In this document: in pieces, positions 45,964 to 54,582 of the stretch
Position numbering within the stretch: position 1 is the first letter of the stretch
Layout: each line of letters begins with the position of its first letter
Source: Chitinophagaceae bacterium
GTDB lineage: Bacteria; Bacteroidota; Bacteroidia; Chitinophagales; UBA10324
Assembly: GCA_947474435.1 (NCBI GenBank)
Contig: CANJII010000021.1
Span: 1-60,795, forward strand
Reading direction: 5' to 3'
Length of the DNA stretch: 60,795 nucleotides
Position numbers and translations under genes: made by a program
Notes under the pieces: generated by a model
What the model saw: the letters and a program-made list of their open reading frames with translations, nothing else
Databases searched by the model: none
Told to the model about the DNA's origin: nothing

Positions 45964-47295
45964 TCAAATTGCTTTTTTCCAGCGACCATACTTTAAAAAG
46001 AGCAAACCCATAATGATGGCGCAGAGCCAGTAAATAATTTCTGCACCCCAAATGATTTTTAATGAGCTCATAAATATTTTTGCAGTTACATAAGCATAAA
46101 CGAGATAAAGTGTTATTGAAATTAACTCCATTATTAATGCAAAGCGAGACGATCCTGTTCCTGTAACAGTTAAAATAATTATTAAAGCTATTGAAAACAG
46201 TAAGCTCGCAACAATAATCACAGGAATAATTTCCATACTGCTTTTTATCAGAATTACATCATCGGTATAAATGCTTATGATTGCCGCAGGAAATAGAAGT
46301 AATCCCAAACACATAGCCAGTGAAATCAGAAAATTAATTCCACAGATTTTTTTCAGAAGATAAAATACTTTATCCGACTTTCCCTGTCCGATTATATTAC
46401 TGGTCATTGCATTGGCTGTTGATGCAAATGCAAAGGTTGGTATAGCCCAAAATATGTACAGGCTTTTTATGATGTTTGAAACTGCCAACGATGTTTCTCC
46501 TCTGTGCTCTATCAGCAAAAAGAAAATGAACCAGGTGAAAATGCTGATGACCTGTTGAACAACCAAGGGCAGTGAAAGAGAGACCATGCCGCCAATGAGT
46601 TTGAAATCCGGTTTACTAAAACCAAAAAGATTATATTGCTTTGGAAACTTGCGTTGATATAAAACAATAATGTAAACCAACATCACAACAGCTTCAGCAA
46701 TAGTTGAAGCAAGTGCCGCTCCGCCGATTCCCATTTTCGGAAAACCATAATGACCAAAAATTAATAGATAGGCAAGAATAATATTTGTTACAGCCAGCAC
46801 TACTGTAGAAAAATTGATGATGGAAGTTTTTCCGATTCCAATAAAAAATTGTTGAAGGCATGAATTGAATAATCCGAAAAAAATTCCGAATGCACGGAAG
46901 CTTAAGAATGCAACTGTTGCATTTAATATTTCTTTTGATTGAATGAACGGTGCTAGTAATAACGGGCTTAGAAAATATAAAAAGACAAATTCAAAAATGG
47001 CAATGAAAATCAACAGATATAATTCATGGTCAACTATGTTTCCAACTTCACTTTCTTTTCCTTCTCCCATTCTTCGGCTGATGATTATCTGCATACCGTT
47101 ATTGAATGCATAACCAACCATAAACAACACGAAATAAAAAATACCTGCCAATGCACCTGCACCCAATTCAACATGACCAACTCGTCCTAAAAAACCGGTG
47201 TCAATCAGATTAATAATGTTTTGACCCAATGAACCAAGCATAATAGGGTAAGCAATGGTTATTATATTCTTATAAGATAAATAACTGTTCTTCAT
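45964..47295 (-). CDS. MATE-family multidrug/organic cation antiporter
   Basis: A 443-residue inner-membrane protein with about twelve helices in two homologous halves, as in MATE efflux proteins. Family marks include IAYPIMLGSLGQNIINLIDT in helix 1, GYAFNNGMQIIISRRMGEGK at the helix 2/loop, and SLPLVVQQVISIFTWFIFF opening the second half. It exchanges Na+ or H+ for drugs or metabolites; the substrate is not inferable. Neighbours are unrelated. Confidence 0.88.
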   Translation of the reverse strand: MKNSYLSYKNIITIAYPIMLGSLGQNIINLIDTGFLGRVGHVELGAGALAGIFYFVLFMVGYAFNNGMQIIISRRMGEGKESEVGNIVDHELYLLIFIAIFEFVFLYFLSPLLLAPFIQSKEILNATVAFLSFRAFGIFFGLFNSCLQQFFIGIGKTSIINFSTVVLAVTNIILAYLLIFGHYGFPKMGIGGAALASTIAEAVVMLVYIIVLYQRKFPKQYNLFGFSKPDFKLIGGMVSLSLPLVVQQVISIFTWFIFFLLIEHRGETSLAVSNIIKSLYIFWAIPTFAFASTANAMTSNIIGQGKSDKVFYLLKKICGINFLISLAMCLGLLLFPAAIISIYTDDVILIKSSMEIIPVIIVASLLFSIALIIILTVTGTGSSRFALIMELISITLYLVYAYVTAKIFMSSLKIIWGAEIIYWLCAIIMGLLFLKYGRWKKAI

Positions 47296-47350
47296 CTATG
47301 CTGTTTACAAAAACAAATTACTGAACGGAATAAAATTTTAGAATTAATAA

Positions 47351-47385
47351 AAAAAAAGAAGGTTGCTCATTGCTGAACAACCTTC
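47351..47385 (-). terminator. Terminator of the tRNA-His gene
   Basis: On the minus strand GAAGGTTG and CAACCTTC form a stem five bases past the tRNA 3' end, followed by a run of nine T. Confidence 0.82.
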
Positions 47386-47389
47386 GATG

Positions 47390-47462
47390 GGTGGTCGATG
47401 GGTTTTGAACCCACTGCCCTCAGATCCACAAACTGATGCTCTACCAATTGAGCTACGACCAC
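47390..47462 (-). tRNA. tRNA-His (GTG)
   Basis: The minus strand folds as a full cloverleaf: acceptor GTGGTCG/CGACCAC, D arm GCTC/GAGC, anticodon loop TTGTGGA, T arm GTGGG/CCCAT with loop TTCAAAA. The position after base 72 is C, and a G stands at -1 (47463), the pair that marks tRNA-His. The CCA end is not fully encoded. This tRNA and its signals fill the 47296-47621 gap between genes. Confidence 0.95.
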
Positions 47463-47475
47463 CATTTTGAGTTCG

Positions 47476-47483
47476 CAAAAATA
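47476..47483 (-). promoter_or_regulatory. Probable -7 promoter box of tRNA-His
   Basis: TATTTTTG on the minus strand matches the Bacteroidota TAnnTTTG box, 13 bases before the tRNA 5' end. No good TTTG is seen 19 bases upstream. Confidence 0.5.
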
Positions 47484-47621
47484 GAATTCTGAAGCGAACG
47501 AGAAAGTAAATTCTAAAAACTCTTCAATAAATTTTCGGTTGCCCCTGAATAAAAGGTTTCCCGTTAAAAAAAGTATAAAATATGTGCTGAATTTCTTTCA
47601 GGTTTATTTTCAGGCTGACAC

Positions 47622-47993
47622 CTAATGGTTCACCACACTCTTCACTAAATCAAATAGAATTGGAATGTGAACGGGCTTTGAAAGATATTTTATTGCACCA
47701 GCATCCAATGAACTCAATGCAAGATAATCGTCGTTTGAAGCGCTTAAAAAAATGACCGGAATATTTTTATACCGATCATCGGCTTTTAATAATCGGCACA
47801 TTTTTATTCCGCTGGTATTTGGCATCAGAATATCTGTGACAATTATATCAGGGTGAAAAATGGCAACTTCAATTATTGCTTCGTTACCATCCAAAGCAGT
47901 ATGTACTTCGTATCCCTGCTTCTTAAAATTATAACTGAGCAAATCCAGAATATCCTGCTCATCATCGACCAATAAAATTTTTGTTGTAGCCAT
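47622..47993 (-). CDS. Receiver-only response regulator
   Basis: A 123-residue CheY-like receiver: KILLVDDEQDILDLLSYNFK carries the acidic pair, PDIIVTDILMPNTSGIKMCR the phospho-acceptor aspartate near 54, PVIFLSAS the conserved Ser and KYLSKPVHIP the Lys. There is no output domain and no kinase beside it, so it is an orphan. It is the opposite arrangement to the kinase/receiver pair at 44.6-45.8 kb. Confidence 0.9.
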   Translation of the reverse strand: MATTKILLVDDEQDILDLLSYNFKKQGYEVHTALDGNEAIIEVAIFHPDIIVTDILMPNTSGIKMCRLLKADDRYKNIPVIFLSASNDDYLALSSLDAGAIKYLSKPVHIPILFDLVKSVVNH

Positions 47994-48083
47994 CTGCGAT
48001 TTTTATTCTTCGCAAATGTTCCATCATGAAAGTTATGGGATAGTTGTGCTGATGTTAAGTAAGTGTTAAACTTTTACTGGAAA

Positions 48084-50924
48084 TTATCTTTCAACAATTA
48101 CTCTTTTGGTTTCCACTCTGTATTCATCTTTGTAAATCAGGAAATAAATTCCTGCAGCTTCATTGCTTAAATCAAAATTTTGTTGGTTATCCATTGATTC
48201 AATGTGCCGGATTTTTTCACCCAGAATATTCACAACTTCCAGAGAATAATTAAATGATGTATTAATTAATTCTACCATAAAAATCCCTGTAGTAGGGTTA
48301 GGGAAAACAATTAAATTAAATAGATCATCAGTACTGTTTTCATTTTTCAAAACCGGAGTGATGAAATTCTGAATTGTACTGTAGGTTGATGAACCTCCGG
48401 AGCAGATTGCTTTTATTTTAATCTCATAAGTGGTTGAAGGCTGAAGGCTGGAAAGTGTTGCAGTTGCAATTGTGGTTGTAACCTGCTGCCATTGGGTAGT
48501 TCCAACCTTACGATAAATAATCTGAAAATTAGTTGATGAACACAAGGCTGTCCATGAAACTGAAACTGAAGTTGAACTGATTGATGAAACTGAAATGTTT
48601 ACAGGAGTAGTACATGTTTTTGTTGTAGTAGCTTTTGCACTCCAACCGCCTGTTGCATTGTTTGAACAATAAGCAGAAACCTGAAACTGATAATTTATTG
48701 CTGCATTCAAACCCGTAAAATCATAAAATAAAGTTGAACCAATATTCACTGGTACTGACCAGGTAGTAGTACCAGTCTGGCGGAATCTGATTTTATAATA
48801 ACTCATATTTGGAACAGCACTCCAGTTCAATCTTGCACTGCATGAAGTTAAATTGTTGACTAAAAGATTTTGTGGTTTAGGTAATAATGCCTGTGCCACT
48901 GAAATTGAATTGACTGAACTGCATCCATTTCCGATAACTGTTATAGTATAATTTCCTGCAGTCAAACCTGAAACATCTTCGGTAGTTGCACCAGTACTCC
49001 ATAAAAAAGTATAAGTACCTGAATTCATTCCAATATCAATTGCCCCGGTGCCGGGACATTGTGCATCAGTAATAATTGTTGATGCAATTGCCGGAAGGCC
49101 ATTCACAATTACAGAAAAAAATCGGCTTGCTACACATCCATTAATATCAGTTCCGGCAACAGTGTAATTTGTTGTGATGGTTGGTGAGGCAACTACAGTA
49201 GAACCAAAAGTTGTATTCAATCCTGTGCTCGGATACCAACTGTAATTGATAGAACCACTTGCAGTAATTGTAACTGATGAACCTGCACAAATTGTTGGTT
49301 GCAATGGAGAAATATTCGGTGGAGTGGTAGGCGGATAAACTGTTACAACTATCTGATCGTTCGCTGTGCATCCTGTTGCATTGGTTACTGTAACAGTGTA
49401 TGTTGTGGTTGTTGATACAAAACAAATCGGATTAAAAACAGTTGGTGATGACAAACCTGTTGATGGTGACCAGAAATAGCTTATTCCTCCACTGGCATTT
49501 AAATGTGTGGAACTGTTTGAACAAATAAATACATCTGTTCCGGCATTTGCGATTGGTGCCGAAAGTATTTGAACCGAAACAGTATCGCTCGCAATACAGC
49601 TGTGATCATCAGTAACTGAAACAGTAAAAGTTGTGTTCACTGAAACAGTTGCAGTTGGATTGCTGATTGCTGAATTCGATAGTCCATTTGATGGCGACCA
49701 GAAATAAGCTACCCCACCGCTTGCATTCAATTGCACAGAACCACCCGCACAAACATTTTGACTTGCACCTGCATTTGCATTCGGTACTGAATAAACATTT
49801 ACTATAACTGCATCGCTCGATGTACATCCAAGTGCGGTGCTTGCAACAATGGTGAATGTTGTTATTGCGGTTGGCGAAGCAGTTGGAGTGAGTGAAGTAT
49901 TATTATTTAATCCGGTTGAAGGTGACCATAAATAAGTGTTGCCTGTTCCCGTTCCGTTTAAAATGGTTGATGTTGCGGGGCAAATAAATTTATCGGCTCC
50001 TGCATTTACAGTTGGCAATGGATTAACAGAAATTTTTACAACGGAAGTATCTGAACAGCCTGTGCTGTTGGTTGCAGTTAAAGTGTATGTAGTATTAACT
50101 GTTGGCGAAGCTATTGGGTTGGCTATTGTTGAATTGGATAAACCGGTTGATGGCGACCAGGAATAGGTTGTGCCTCCGGTTGCATTCAGTTGAATTCCGC
50201 TTCCCTGACAAACAGATAAATTGTTTCCTGCATCGGCAAAATCAATACTTACGGTTTGAATGTTGTAATACGCACCTGTTCCGCCACCGAACCCCCAGTA
50301 AACATTCGGATTGCCGGCAAAATAATTTGTAATAATATTATTCAGGTAGGTCAAACGCAATGTGCCATCAAAATAAATTCTCAATCGGTTGAGTGATGGA
50401 GTCCACTGAATTCTTCCTTTGTGGCAAACACAATCTTCAACATTTGCCTGAGTAGGTGAAATCTGGACAGGACCAGCCTGATTAACCGTTAGATCTCCGT
50501 CCTTTATTATAGCAATATGATCATAAGCCGGATCGGGCCAACCTTCAAAAGTATTGGGGTTGGTGTCAAACTCAACAGCCAGCGATGGAGTAATGATTGA
50601 ACTGCCGGTGTACCCCATTCCTGCGCCTATGCCACCCAAAGCACCTGCACCGTAGGTTGAATTTTGTAAAATGAATGCAATACCATCTGCACCTAAAACA
50701 TCATTGCAACCTAAGTTCATAAAAAAATTTATGTCGAAAGGATTATTGAGGTTTATCTGTGTAGTTGTAAAAAAATTCCCACCTGCTAACAATGTTGAAT
50801 CGGTCAGTCGAAAACACCGTGGTGTTACTTGCACGCAACTTCCATTTGTTTGATACGGTTGAGATTGACTGAAGAGCGAAAATGAAAACAAAAAGACTGC
50901 AGCAACTAAAATGTTTTTCTTCAT
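48084..50924 (-). CDS. Giant T9SS-exported protein: L-type lectin, Ig-like repeats, FN3, sorting domain
   Basis: A 946-residue secreted protein. After a Sec signal (about 1-20) comes an L-type lectin-like domain (about 25-235; DGIAFILQNSTYGAG, SLAVEFDTNPNTFEGWPDPA). Five repeats of about 76-80 residues follow, each with a YxWSPSTGL and a closing TYTLTATNSTGC-type strand. Then there is a SprB-like segment (YTFLWSTGATTEDVSGLTAG) and two FN3 domains. The end is a type IX sorting domain (LIVFPNPTTGIFMVEL ... GIYFLIYKDEYRVETKRVIV). It should be exported through the outer membrane and anchored or released. No lectin ligand can be named. Confidence 0.9.
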   Translation of the reverse strand: MKKNILVAAVFLFSFSLFSQSQPYQTNGSCVQVTPRCFRLTDSTLLAGGNFFTTTQINLNNPFDINFFMNLGCNDVLGADGIAFILQNSTYGAGALGGIGAGMGYTGSSIITPSLAVEFDTNPNTFEGWPDPAYDHIAIIKDGDLTVNQAGPVQISPTQANVEDCVCHKGRIQWTPSLNRLRIYFDGTLRLTYLNNIITNYFAGNPNVYWGFGGGTGAYYNIQTVSIDFADAGNNLSVCQGSGIQLNATGGTTYSWSPSTGLSNSTIANPIASPTVNTTYTLTATNSTGCSDTSVVKISVNPLPTVNAGADKFICPATSTILNGTGTGNTYLWSPSTGLNNNTSLTPTASPTAITTFTIVASTALGCTSSDAVIVNVYSVPNANAGASQNVCAGGSVQLNASGGVAYFWSPSNGLSNSAISNPTATVSVNTTFTVSVTDDHSCIASDTVSVQILSAPIANAGTDVFICSNSSTHLNASGGISYFWSPSTGLSSPTVFNPICFVSTTTTYTVTVTNATGCTANDQIVVTVYPPTTPPNISPLQPTICAGSSVTITASGSINYSWYPSTGLNTTFGSTVVASPTITTNYTVAGTDINGCVASRFFSVIVNGLPAIASTIITDAQCPGTGAIDIGMNSGTYTFLWSTGATTEDVSGLTAGNYTITVIGNGCSSVNSISVAQALLPKPQNLLVNNLTSCSARLNWSAVPNMSYYKIRFRQTGTTTWSVPVNIGSTLFYDFTGLNAAINYQFQVSAYCSNNATGGWSAKATTTKTCTTPVNISVSSISSTSVSVSWTALCSSTNFQIIYRKVGTTQWQQVTTTIATATLSSLQPSTTYEIKIKAICSGGSSTYSTIQNFITPVLKNENSTDDLFNLIVFPNPTTGIFMVELINTSFNYSLEVVNILGEKIRHIESMDNQQNFDLSNEAAGIYFLIYKDEYRVETKRVIVER

Positions 50925-51077
50925 GAGTTAATTTAAAAGGTTGGCTAAAATAATTCATTATGCTATTTGATATGAAATAGAAAAAAATATTCGGAAAATT
51001 TCTTACTCCTGAAACCAATGCTGAATAAATAGGCAATCAAAGTATGTTTATCCCGCAAAAATTTATCTGCATTCAAA

Positions 51078-51593
51078 ATGAAAGAAGAACAGATACTGGA
51101 TGAATTACTTTCGCACGAAAATGGATTTCGGTTAGATCAGGGATTTTGTTATTTCGCACCAACAGGTTTAGATATCCGCAACAACCGTTTTTCATTTTCA
51201 ACAAAACACAAGGCAAGTTTCAGCCAATGGTTCATTGGAATTATTCTTCCGGTAATATTGGTGGTCGGAAACAGCTGGTTGGCTTACAAGGGTTTTTTAC
51301 ATAATAGAAATATCAGTTTGTATGTGACCATCTGCTGCTGGGTACTGTATGTTTTTTTTATAAGAATTGCATTGCGACCACCAAAAATTTTTATAGAACG
51401 GAATTCAATCATCGGAATAAAACACGCACATGCCATTCGTTTTTTTTCTAAAGGATATTTTATTATTCGTTATTTGAATATTGGAAAAGAAAAAAAATCA
51501 ATAATAATTCTCCCCGGAGTATTAAATAATGATCTTGCAGAAACTGAAAAAGCAGTTCGATTATTAAAAGAAAATAATTACACAGTTGAATGA
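51078..51593 (+). CDS. Two-helix membrane protein of unknown function
   Basis: A 171-residue protein with a polar N-terminal third (about 1-45), two hydrophobic segments (about 50-72 and 80-102) and a C-terminal region of about 70 residues with a PH-like strand pattern (PPKIFIERNSIIGIKHAHAI). No family is recognised. Its stop overlaps the start of the beta-helix transferase gene by four bases, so the two are coupled. Confidence 0.72.
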   Translation: MKEEQILDELLSHENGFRLDQGFCYFAPTGLDIRNNRFSFSTKHKASFSQWFIGIILPVILVVGNSWLAYKGFLHNRNISLYVTICCWVLYVFFIRIALRPPKIFIERNSIIGIKHAHAIRFFSKGYFIIRYLNIGKEKKSIIILPGVLNNDLAETEKAVRLLKENNYTVE

Positions 51594-52198
51594 TGAACTT
51601 GAATGAATTGATAATTGGTTTCACAGAAGTGTTTTCAGATGAATCAAAATTGTTTCCTTGGGAAATAACAGGAAAACTGAAATTGATTTTAGAAAAATAT
51701 ATATTGAAGCTGAATGCTGATTATAAAATTGAAAAAGGAATTGCCATTCATACATCTGCTATAGTAGAACAGGGCGTAGTTTTAAAAGCTCCAATTATTA
51801 TTTCAGAAAACTGTTTTGTTGGTGCGAATGCATATTTTCGATCAGGAGTTTTTTTAGCTGAATCTGTTACAGTTGGTCCGGCTTGCGAAATAAAATCGAG
51901 CATCATTTTCACGAACACTACCATTGCACATTTCAGTTTTATCGGCGACAGCATCATTGGCAATCATGTAAACTTTGAAGCCGGAGCACACACCGCCAAT
52001 CATTACAACGAGCGAACCAATAAGCGAATTCCTGTTTTCTATAATGGAAAAATATTTGAAACCAACACCGAAAAATTCGGCGCATTGGTTGGCGATAATT
52101 CCAAAATTGGAGCGAATGCAGTTTTATCTCCCGGGACTCTTCTTCCTAGAAATTCAATTGTGAAACGATTGGAATTGGTGGATCAGATACCTACTTGA
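51590..52198 (+). CDS. Left-handed beta-helix (LpxA-like) transferase
   Basis: A 202-residue cytosolic protein. Residues about 55-190 show hexapeptide-type turns of a left-handed beta-helix (IHTSAIVEQGVVLKAPIIIS; GVFLAESVTVGPACEIKSSI; ISFIGD-type turns; VGDNSKIGANAVLSPGTLLP). The pattern is like the C-terminal acyltransferase part of GlmU and other LpxA-family proteins, without the uridylyltransferase domain. The histidine-rich loop FEAGAHTANHYNERTNK may hold catalytic residues. The acceptor is unknown; its membrane-protein partner upstream suggests a cell-envelope product. Confidence 0.82.
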   Translation: MMNLNELIIGFTEVFSDESKLFPWEITGKLKLILEKYILKLNADYKIEKGIAIHTSAIVEQGVVLKAPIIISENCFVGANAYFRSGVFLAESVTVGPACEIKSSIIFTNTTIAHFSFIGDSIIGNHVNFEAGAHTANHYNERTNKRIPVFYNGKIFETNTEKFGALVGDNSKIGANAVLSPGTLLPRNSIVKRLELVDQIPT

Positions 52199-52594
52199 TT
52201 ATAGCCACAAAGAAGCAAATGCACAAAGAGCAACCAAAACAATTTAATATGCAACAATTGTCATAACACTCACAAGAAAATTATATAAACGAAAGACCAA
52301 TCACATTTCTGAAAAGGAAATGATAGCAGTGCTGCAAAATATCCTGAAGAAAAATTCTGTATGAACTAAGTTGTTCTTGATTTGAATTTCAGGTTGTCGG
52401 TGTTTATAGCAAAAAAAAATTCTCTTTTACTCCGTACAATCGAAAAACATGAATTGGAAATTTATTCATGCACTGAATTTTGAAACGACTTTCAATCAGT
52501 ATTTAATGATATATAAATTGAGGTAATTATTTTAATTTTCATTCCTATAAATAGTTTAAATCAAAATCGAATTTGTTTATTACTCATGAGCGGT
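52199..52594. other. Long intergenic region without a convincing gene
   Basis: About 400 AT-rich bases. It starts with a degenerate CAC-AAG repeat, then holds an open stretch reading RKLYKRKTNHISEKEMIAVL to a TGA near 52365 that has no start codon near its beginning, and a 25-codon ATG frame at 52449-52526. Neither looks like a real gene. The right end becomes the rpsU promoter. Confidence 0.6.
52203..52235. repeat. Degenerate intergenic CAC-AAG repeat, copy 2
   Basis: AGCCACAAAGAAGCAAATG followed by CACAAAGAGCAACC, in phase with the string at 13484-13518 on its minus strand. It lies directly after a stop codon. Confidence 0.4.
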
Positions 52595-52602
52595 TATTTT
52601 TG
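52572..52602 (+). promoter_or_regulatory. rpsU promoter, perfect Bacteroidota consensus
   Basis: TTTG at 52572-52575, a spacer of exactly 19 bases, then TATTTTTG at 52595-52602. This matches TTTG-N19-TAnnTTTG without a mismatch. Transcription would start about 52608, leaving a leader of some 20 bases. Confidence 0.8.
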
Positions 52603-52610
52603 TCGCCCTT

Positions 52611-52618
52611 AAAGGAGG
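52611..52618 (+). promoter_or_regulatory. Strong Shine-Dalgarno sequence of rpsU
   Basis: AAAGGAGG, eight bases before the ATG, is a near-complete complement to the 16S rRNA 3' end. Other starts in the window lack such a site. In Bacteroidota bS21 helps hide the anti-SD, so ribosomes lacking bS21 should favour this mRNA: a feedback circuit. Confidence 0.85.
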
Positions 52619-52626
52619 TAAAATAA

Positions 52627-52827
52627 ATGTTAATCATCGACACACGCGAAAGCGATTCATTAGACAAAGCTTTAAAAAAGTATAAAAAGAAATTTGAAAA
52701 GACCCAGACCATCAAGGAATTGAGAAGTCGTCAGGCTTTTACAAAAAAATCTGTAGTGGCCCGTACACAGGTTAAAAAGGCTGTATATCGCGACAAAATG
52801 ATTCGCGATGCTGAAAGCGGCGCATAG
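52627..52827 (+). CDS. rpsU: Small ribosomal subunit protein bS21
   Basis: A 66-residue basic 30S protein (ESDSLDKALKKYKKKFEKTQ; ELRSRQAFTKKSVVARTQ), standard length for bS21 with the usual arginine/lysine-rich C-terminal helix. It sits near the anti-SD on the 30S platform. It is the first gene of the translation block, and the recombinase gene follows after about 110 bases. Its promoter and SD are described in their own entries and are both exceptionally good. Confidence 0.96.
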   Translation: MLIIDTRESDSLDKALKKYKKKFEKTQTIKELRSRQAFTKKSVVARTQVKKAVYRDKMIRDAESGA

Positions 52828-52940
52828 TTTCCAACTTTAACTTTCTGTTTTATAAAATAGTCAGAAAGAATTGCCGTTATTAAAAACAGTTTCAGTTTAA
52901 TAAATTGAAATGTTAAATTTGATTCAGGCAAAAGTGAAGA

Positions 52941-53822
52941 ATGGACTATAGTAATTTCCTCAGTTATTTAAAATTCGAAAAAAGATATTCCAATCACACA
53001 GTTGTTGCGTATCAAAATGATTTGCAACAATTTTCGGATTACTTGAATAAAATTTACGAACTCAATCTTGCAAGCCAGGTGCGGCATACACAAATCCGCA
53101 GCTGGCTTGTTTCGTTAATGGAAGCAAAGATTGATGCGCGAAGTATCAACCGGAAAATATCGACTTTAAAATCTTATTTTAAATTTCTGATGAAAACCGG
53201 TTTGTTGGAAAAAGACCCGATGAAAAAAGTACAGTCGCCAAAAATTTCAAAACGACTTCCGGTGTTTGTTGAAGAAAAGAATATTCAGGATTTCATTTCG
53301 TCTTTTGAGTATGCTGAAGATTATGAAGGAATCAGAAACAAAACAATTTTGATTTTATTCTATTCAACCGGAATGCGACTCAATGAATTGGTGAATCTGA
53401 AAATTTCTGATATTGATTTTTACAATCAATCAATAAAAGTTTTAGGTAAGGGAAACAAAGAACGACTTATTCCGTTTGGAAGAGAACTGAATGAATTGCT
53501 GAAGGAATATTTGAAGATGAGGAAAAAGAATTTCAATACTGAAACTGAAATGTTATTGTTGACCGATAAAGGAGAAAATATTTATCACCGTTTGGTTTAC
53601 AGGATTATTAACCAGCAACTGCAAGAACTTACAACTGTCGAAAAAAAGAGTCCGCATGTATTGCGGCATAGTTTCGCCACCCACATGTTAAATCACGGAG
53701 CAGATATAAATTCAATTAAAGAAATACTTGGTCATGCAAATCTTTCTGCTACTCAGGTGTACACACATAATACCATTGACAAATTAAAAAACATTTACAA
53801 GCAGGCACATCCTAAAGCCTGA
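52941..53822 (+). CDS. Tyrosine recombinase, XerC/XerD type
   Basis: A 293-residue site-specific recombinase. An N-terminal SAM-like core-binding domain (about 3-85; FLSYLKFEKRYSNHTVVAYQ) is followed by the catalytic domain. It has the first Arg in FYSTGMRLNELVNL, Lys in LGKGNKERLIPF, His-x-x-Arg in PHVLRHSFATHML, His in EILGHANLS and the nucleophile Tyr in TQVYTH. Size and order fit chromosome-dimer resolution enzymes. The location between rpsU and hpf is conserved in Bacteroidota, so it is not a mobile-element integrase. Confidence 0.93.
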   Translation: MDYSNFLSYLKFEKRYSNHTVVAYQNDLQQFSDYLNKIYELNLASQVRHTQIRSWLVSLMEAKIDARSINRKISTLKSYFKFLMKTGLLEKDPMKKVQSPKISKRLPVFVEEKNIQDFISSFEYAEDYEGIRNKTILILFYSTGMRLNELVNLKISDIDFYNQSIKVLGKGNKERLIPFGRELNELLKEYLKMRKKNFNTETEMLLLTDKGENIYHRLVYRIINQQLQELTTVEKKSPHVLRHSFATHMLNHGADINSIKEILGHANLSATQVYTHNTIDKLKNIYKQAHPKA

Positions 53823-53856
53823 TATTTTTTTTCATAAAATAAAACCACCTAATAAT

Positions 53857-54156
53857 ATGAACATCAAAATTCATTCAATCCATTTCGATGCTGATTCAAA
53901 ATTGTTGGAATTCATCAATAAGAAATTAAGTCGGATGGAAAATTTTTTCGACAAAATAATCGGAGCCGAAGTTTTTCTGAAACTGGAAGGCAATGGTCAG
54001 GTAAGCGATAAAGTTGCAGAGATAAAAGTCAGTATTCCGGGGAAGGTTTTGTTTTCTGAAGAAACGAGTAAGGCATTTGAAGAATCAGTTGATTCTGCTT
54101 TTGAAAACATACTTCGCCAGATAAAAAGACACAAGGAAAAAGAAACTCACGAATAA
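53857..54156 (+). CDS. hpf: Ribosome hibernation-promoting factor (HPF/RaiA family)
   Basis: A 99-residue short-form HPF/YfiA protein that binds the 30S decoding region and helps form inactive ribosomes in stationary phase. Family marks are IKIHSIHFDADSKLLEFINK, the central EVFLKLEGNGQVSDKVAEIK and the basic C-terminal ILRQIKRHKEKE. It lacks the long C-terminal dimerisation domain. It lies 34 bases after the recombinase gene and before the tRNA cluster. Confidence 0.93.
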   Translation: MNIKIHSIHFDADSKLLEFINKKLSRMENFFDKIIGAEVFLKLEGNGQVSDKVAEIKVSIPGKVLFSEETSKAFEESVDSAFENILRQIKRHKEKETHE

Positions 54157-54163
54157 ATATTCC

Positions 54164-54200
54164 ATTCCACTTTTATATGTAGAGTGGAATATTATATTTG
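54164..54200 (+). promoter_or_regulatory. Inverted repeat and promoter of the tRNA-tuf unit
   Basis: ATTCCACTTT and AGAGTGGAAT form a ten-base-pair inverted repeat (54164-54190, seven-base loop), followed at once by TATATTTG (54193-54200), a perfect TAnnTTTG box. TTTT at 54171 is a possible -33 element. The repeat may be the hpf terminator stem (its T-run is poor) or an operator inside the promoter. Confidence 0.55.
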
Positions 54201-54274
54201 CACACCTTTTTAAATCAGGGATGAGAATTGGTGTGTTCTTTTTCATTTTTCAATCTCAAATTTCATTGGGAAAA

Positions 54275-54348
54275 GCCGATGTAGCTCAGTTGGCCAGAGC
54301 TACTGATTTGTAATCAGTGGGTCGGGGGTTCGAATCCCTCCATCGGCT
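54275..54348 (+). tRNA. tRNA-Thr (TGT)
   Basis: Acceptor GCCGATG/CATCGGC, D arm GCTC/GAGC, anticodon stem ACTGA/TCAGT with loop TTTGTAA, T arm GGGGG/CCCTC with loop TTCGAAT. First of four normal tRNAs upstream of tuf, in the same order as thrU-tyrU-glyT-thrT in E. coli. Confidence 0.95.
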
Positions 54349-54362
54349 CATTGAAATAGGAT

Positions 54363-54445
54363 GGGGAGATTCCAGAGTGGCCAAATGGGGCAGACTGTAA
54401 ATCTGTTGTCTTACGACTTCGAAAGTTCAAATCTTTCTCTCCCCA
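54363..54445 (+). tRNA. tRNA-Tyr (GTA)
   Basis: Acceptor GGGGAGA/TCTCCCC, anticodon loop CTGTAAA, and a long class II variable arm (about 54397-54415). Discriminator A. 14 bases after tRNA-Thr. Confidence 0.95.
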
Positions 54446-54582
54446 CAAATTTATGAGAGAGTAGTTTTTTACTTTTAGTAAATCAGTTCTTTGAAAACGA
54501 AGTGAATAAAATTATTTGCTTCTTTTGAAAAATTAAAAAAAGAAAATCATTCTCGTGATTTCTTTTGGATGAAAATTATCAG

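Noticed and set aside
49000-50300. Direct repeats as a possible CRISPR array
   Set aside because: The repeats are coding Ig-like units of about 230-240 bases inside one gene, without spacers.
52240-52367. Open stretch reading LTRKLYKRKTNHISEKEMIA
   Set aside because: It looks protein-like but has no start codon at its beginning and no family match that I can name; it may be a gene remnant.
52449-52526. 25-codon ATG frame before rpsU
   Set aside because: Short, AT-rich, without a start signal or recognisable sequence; chance is sufficient.
52941-53822. Tyrosine recombinase as a sign of a mobile element
   Set aside because: It sits between rpsU and hpf as is usual in Bacteroidota; no att repeats or cargo genes surround the adjacent tRNAs.
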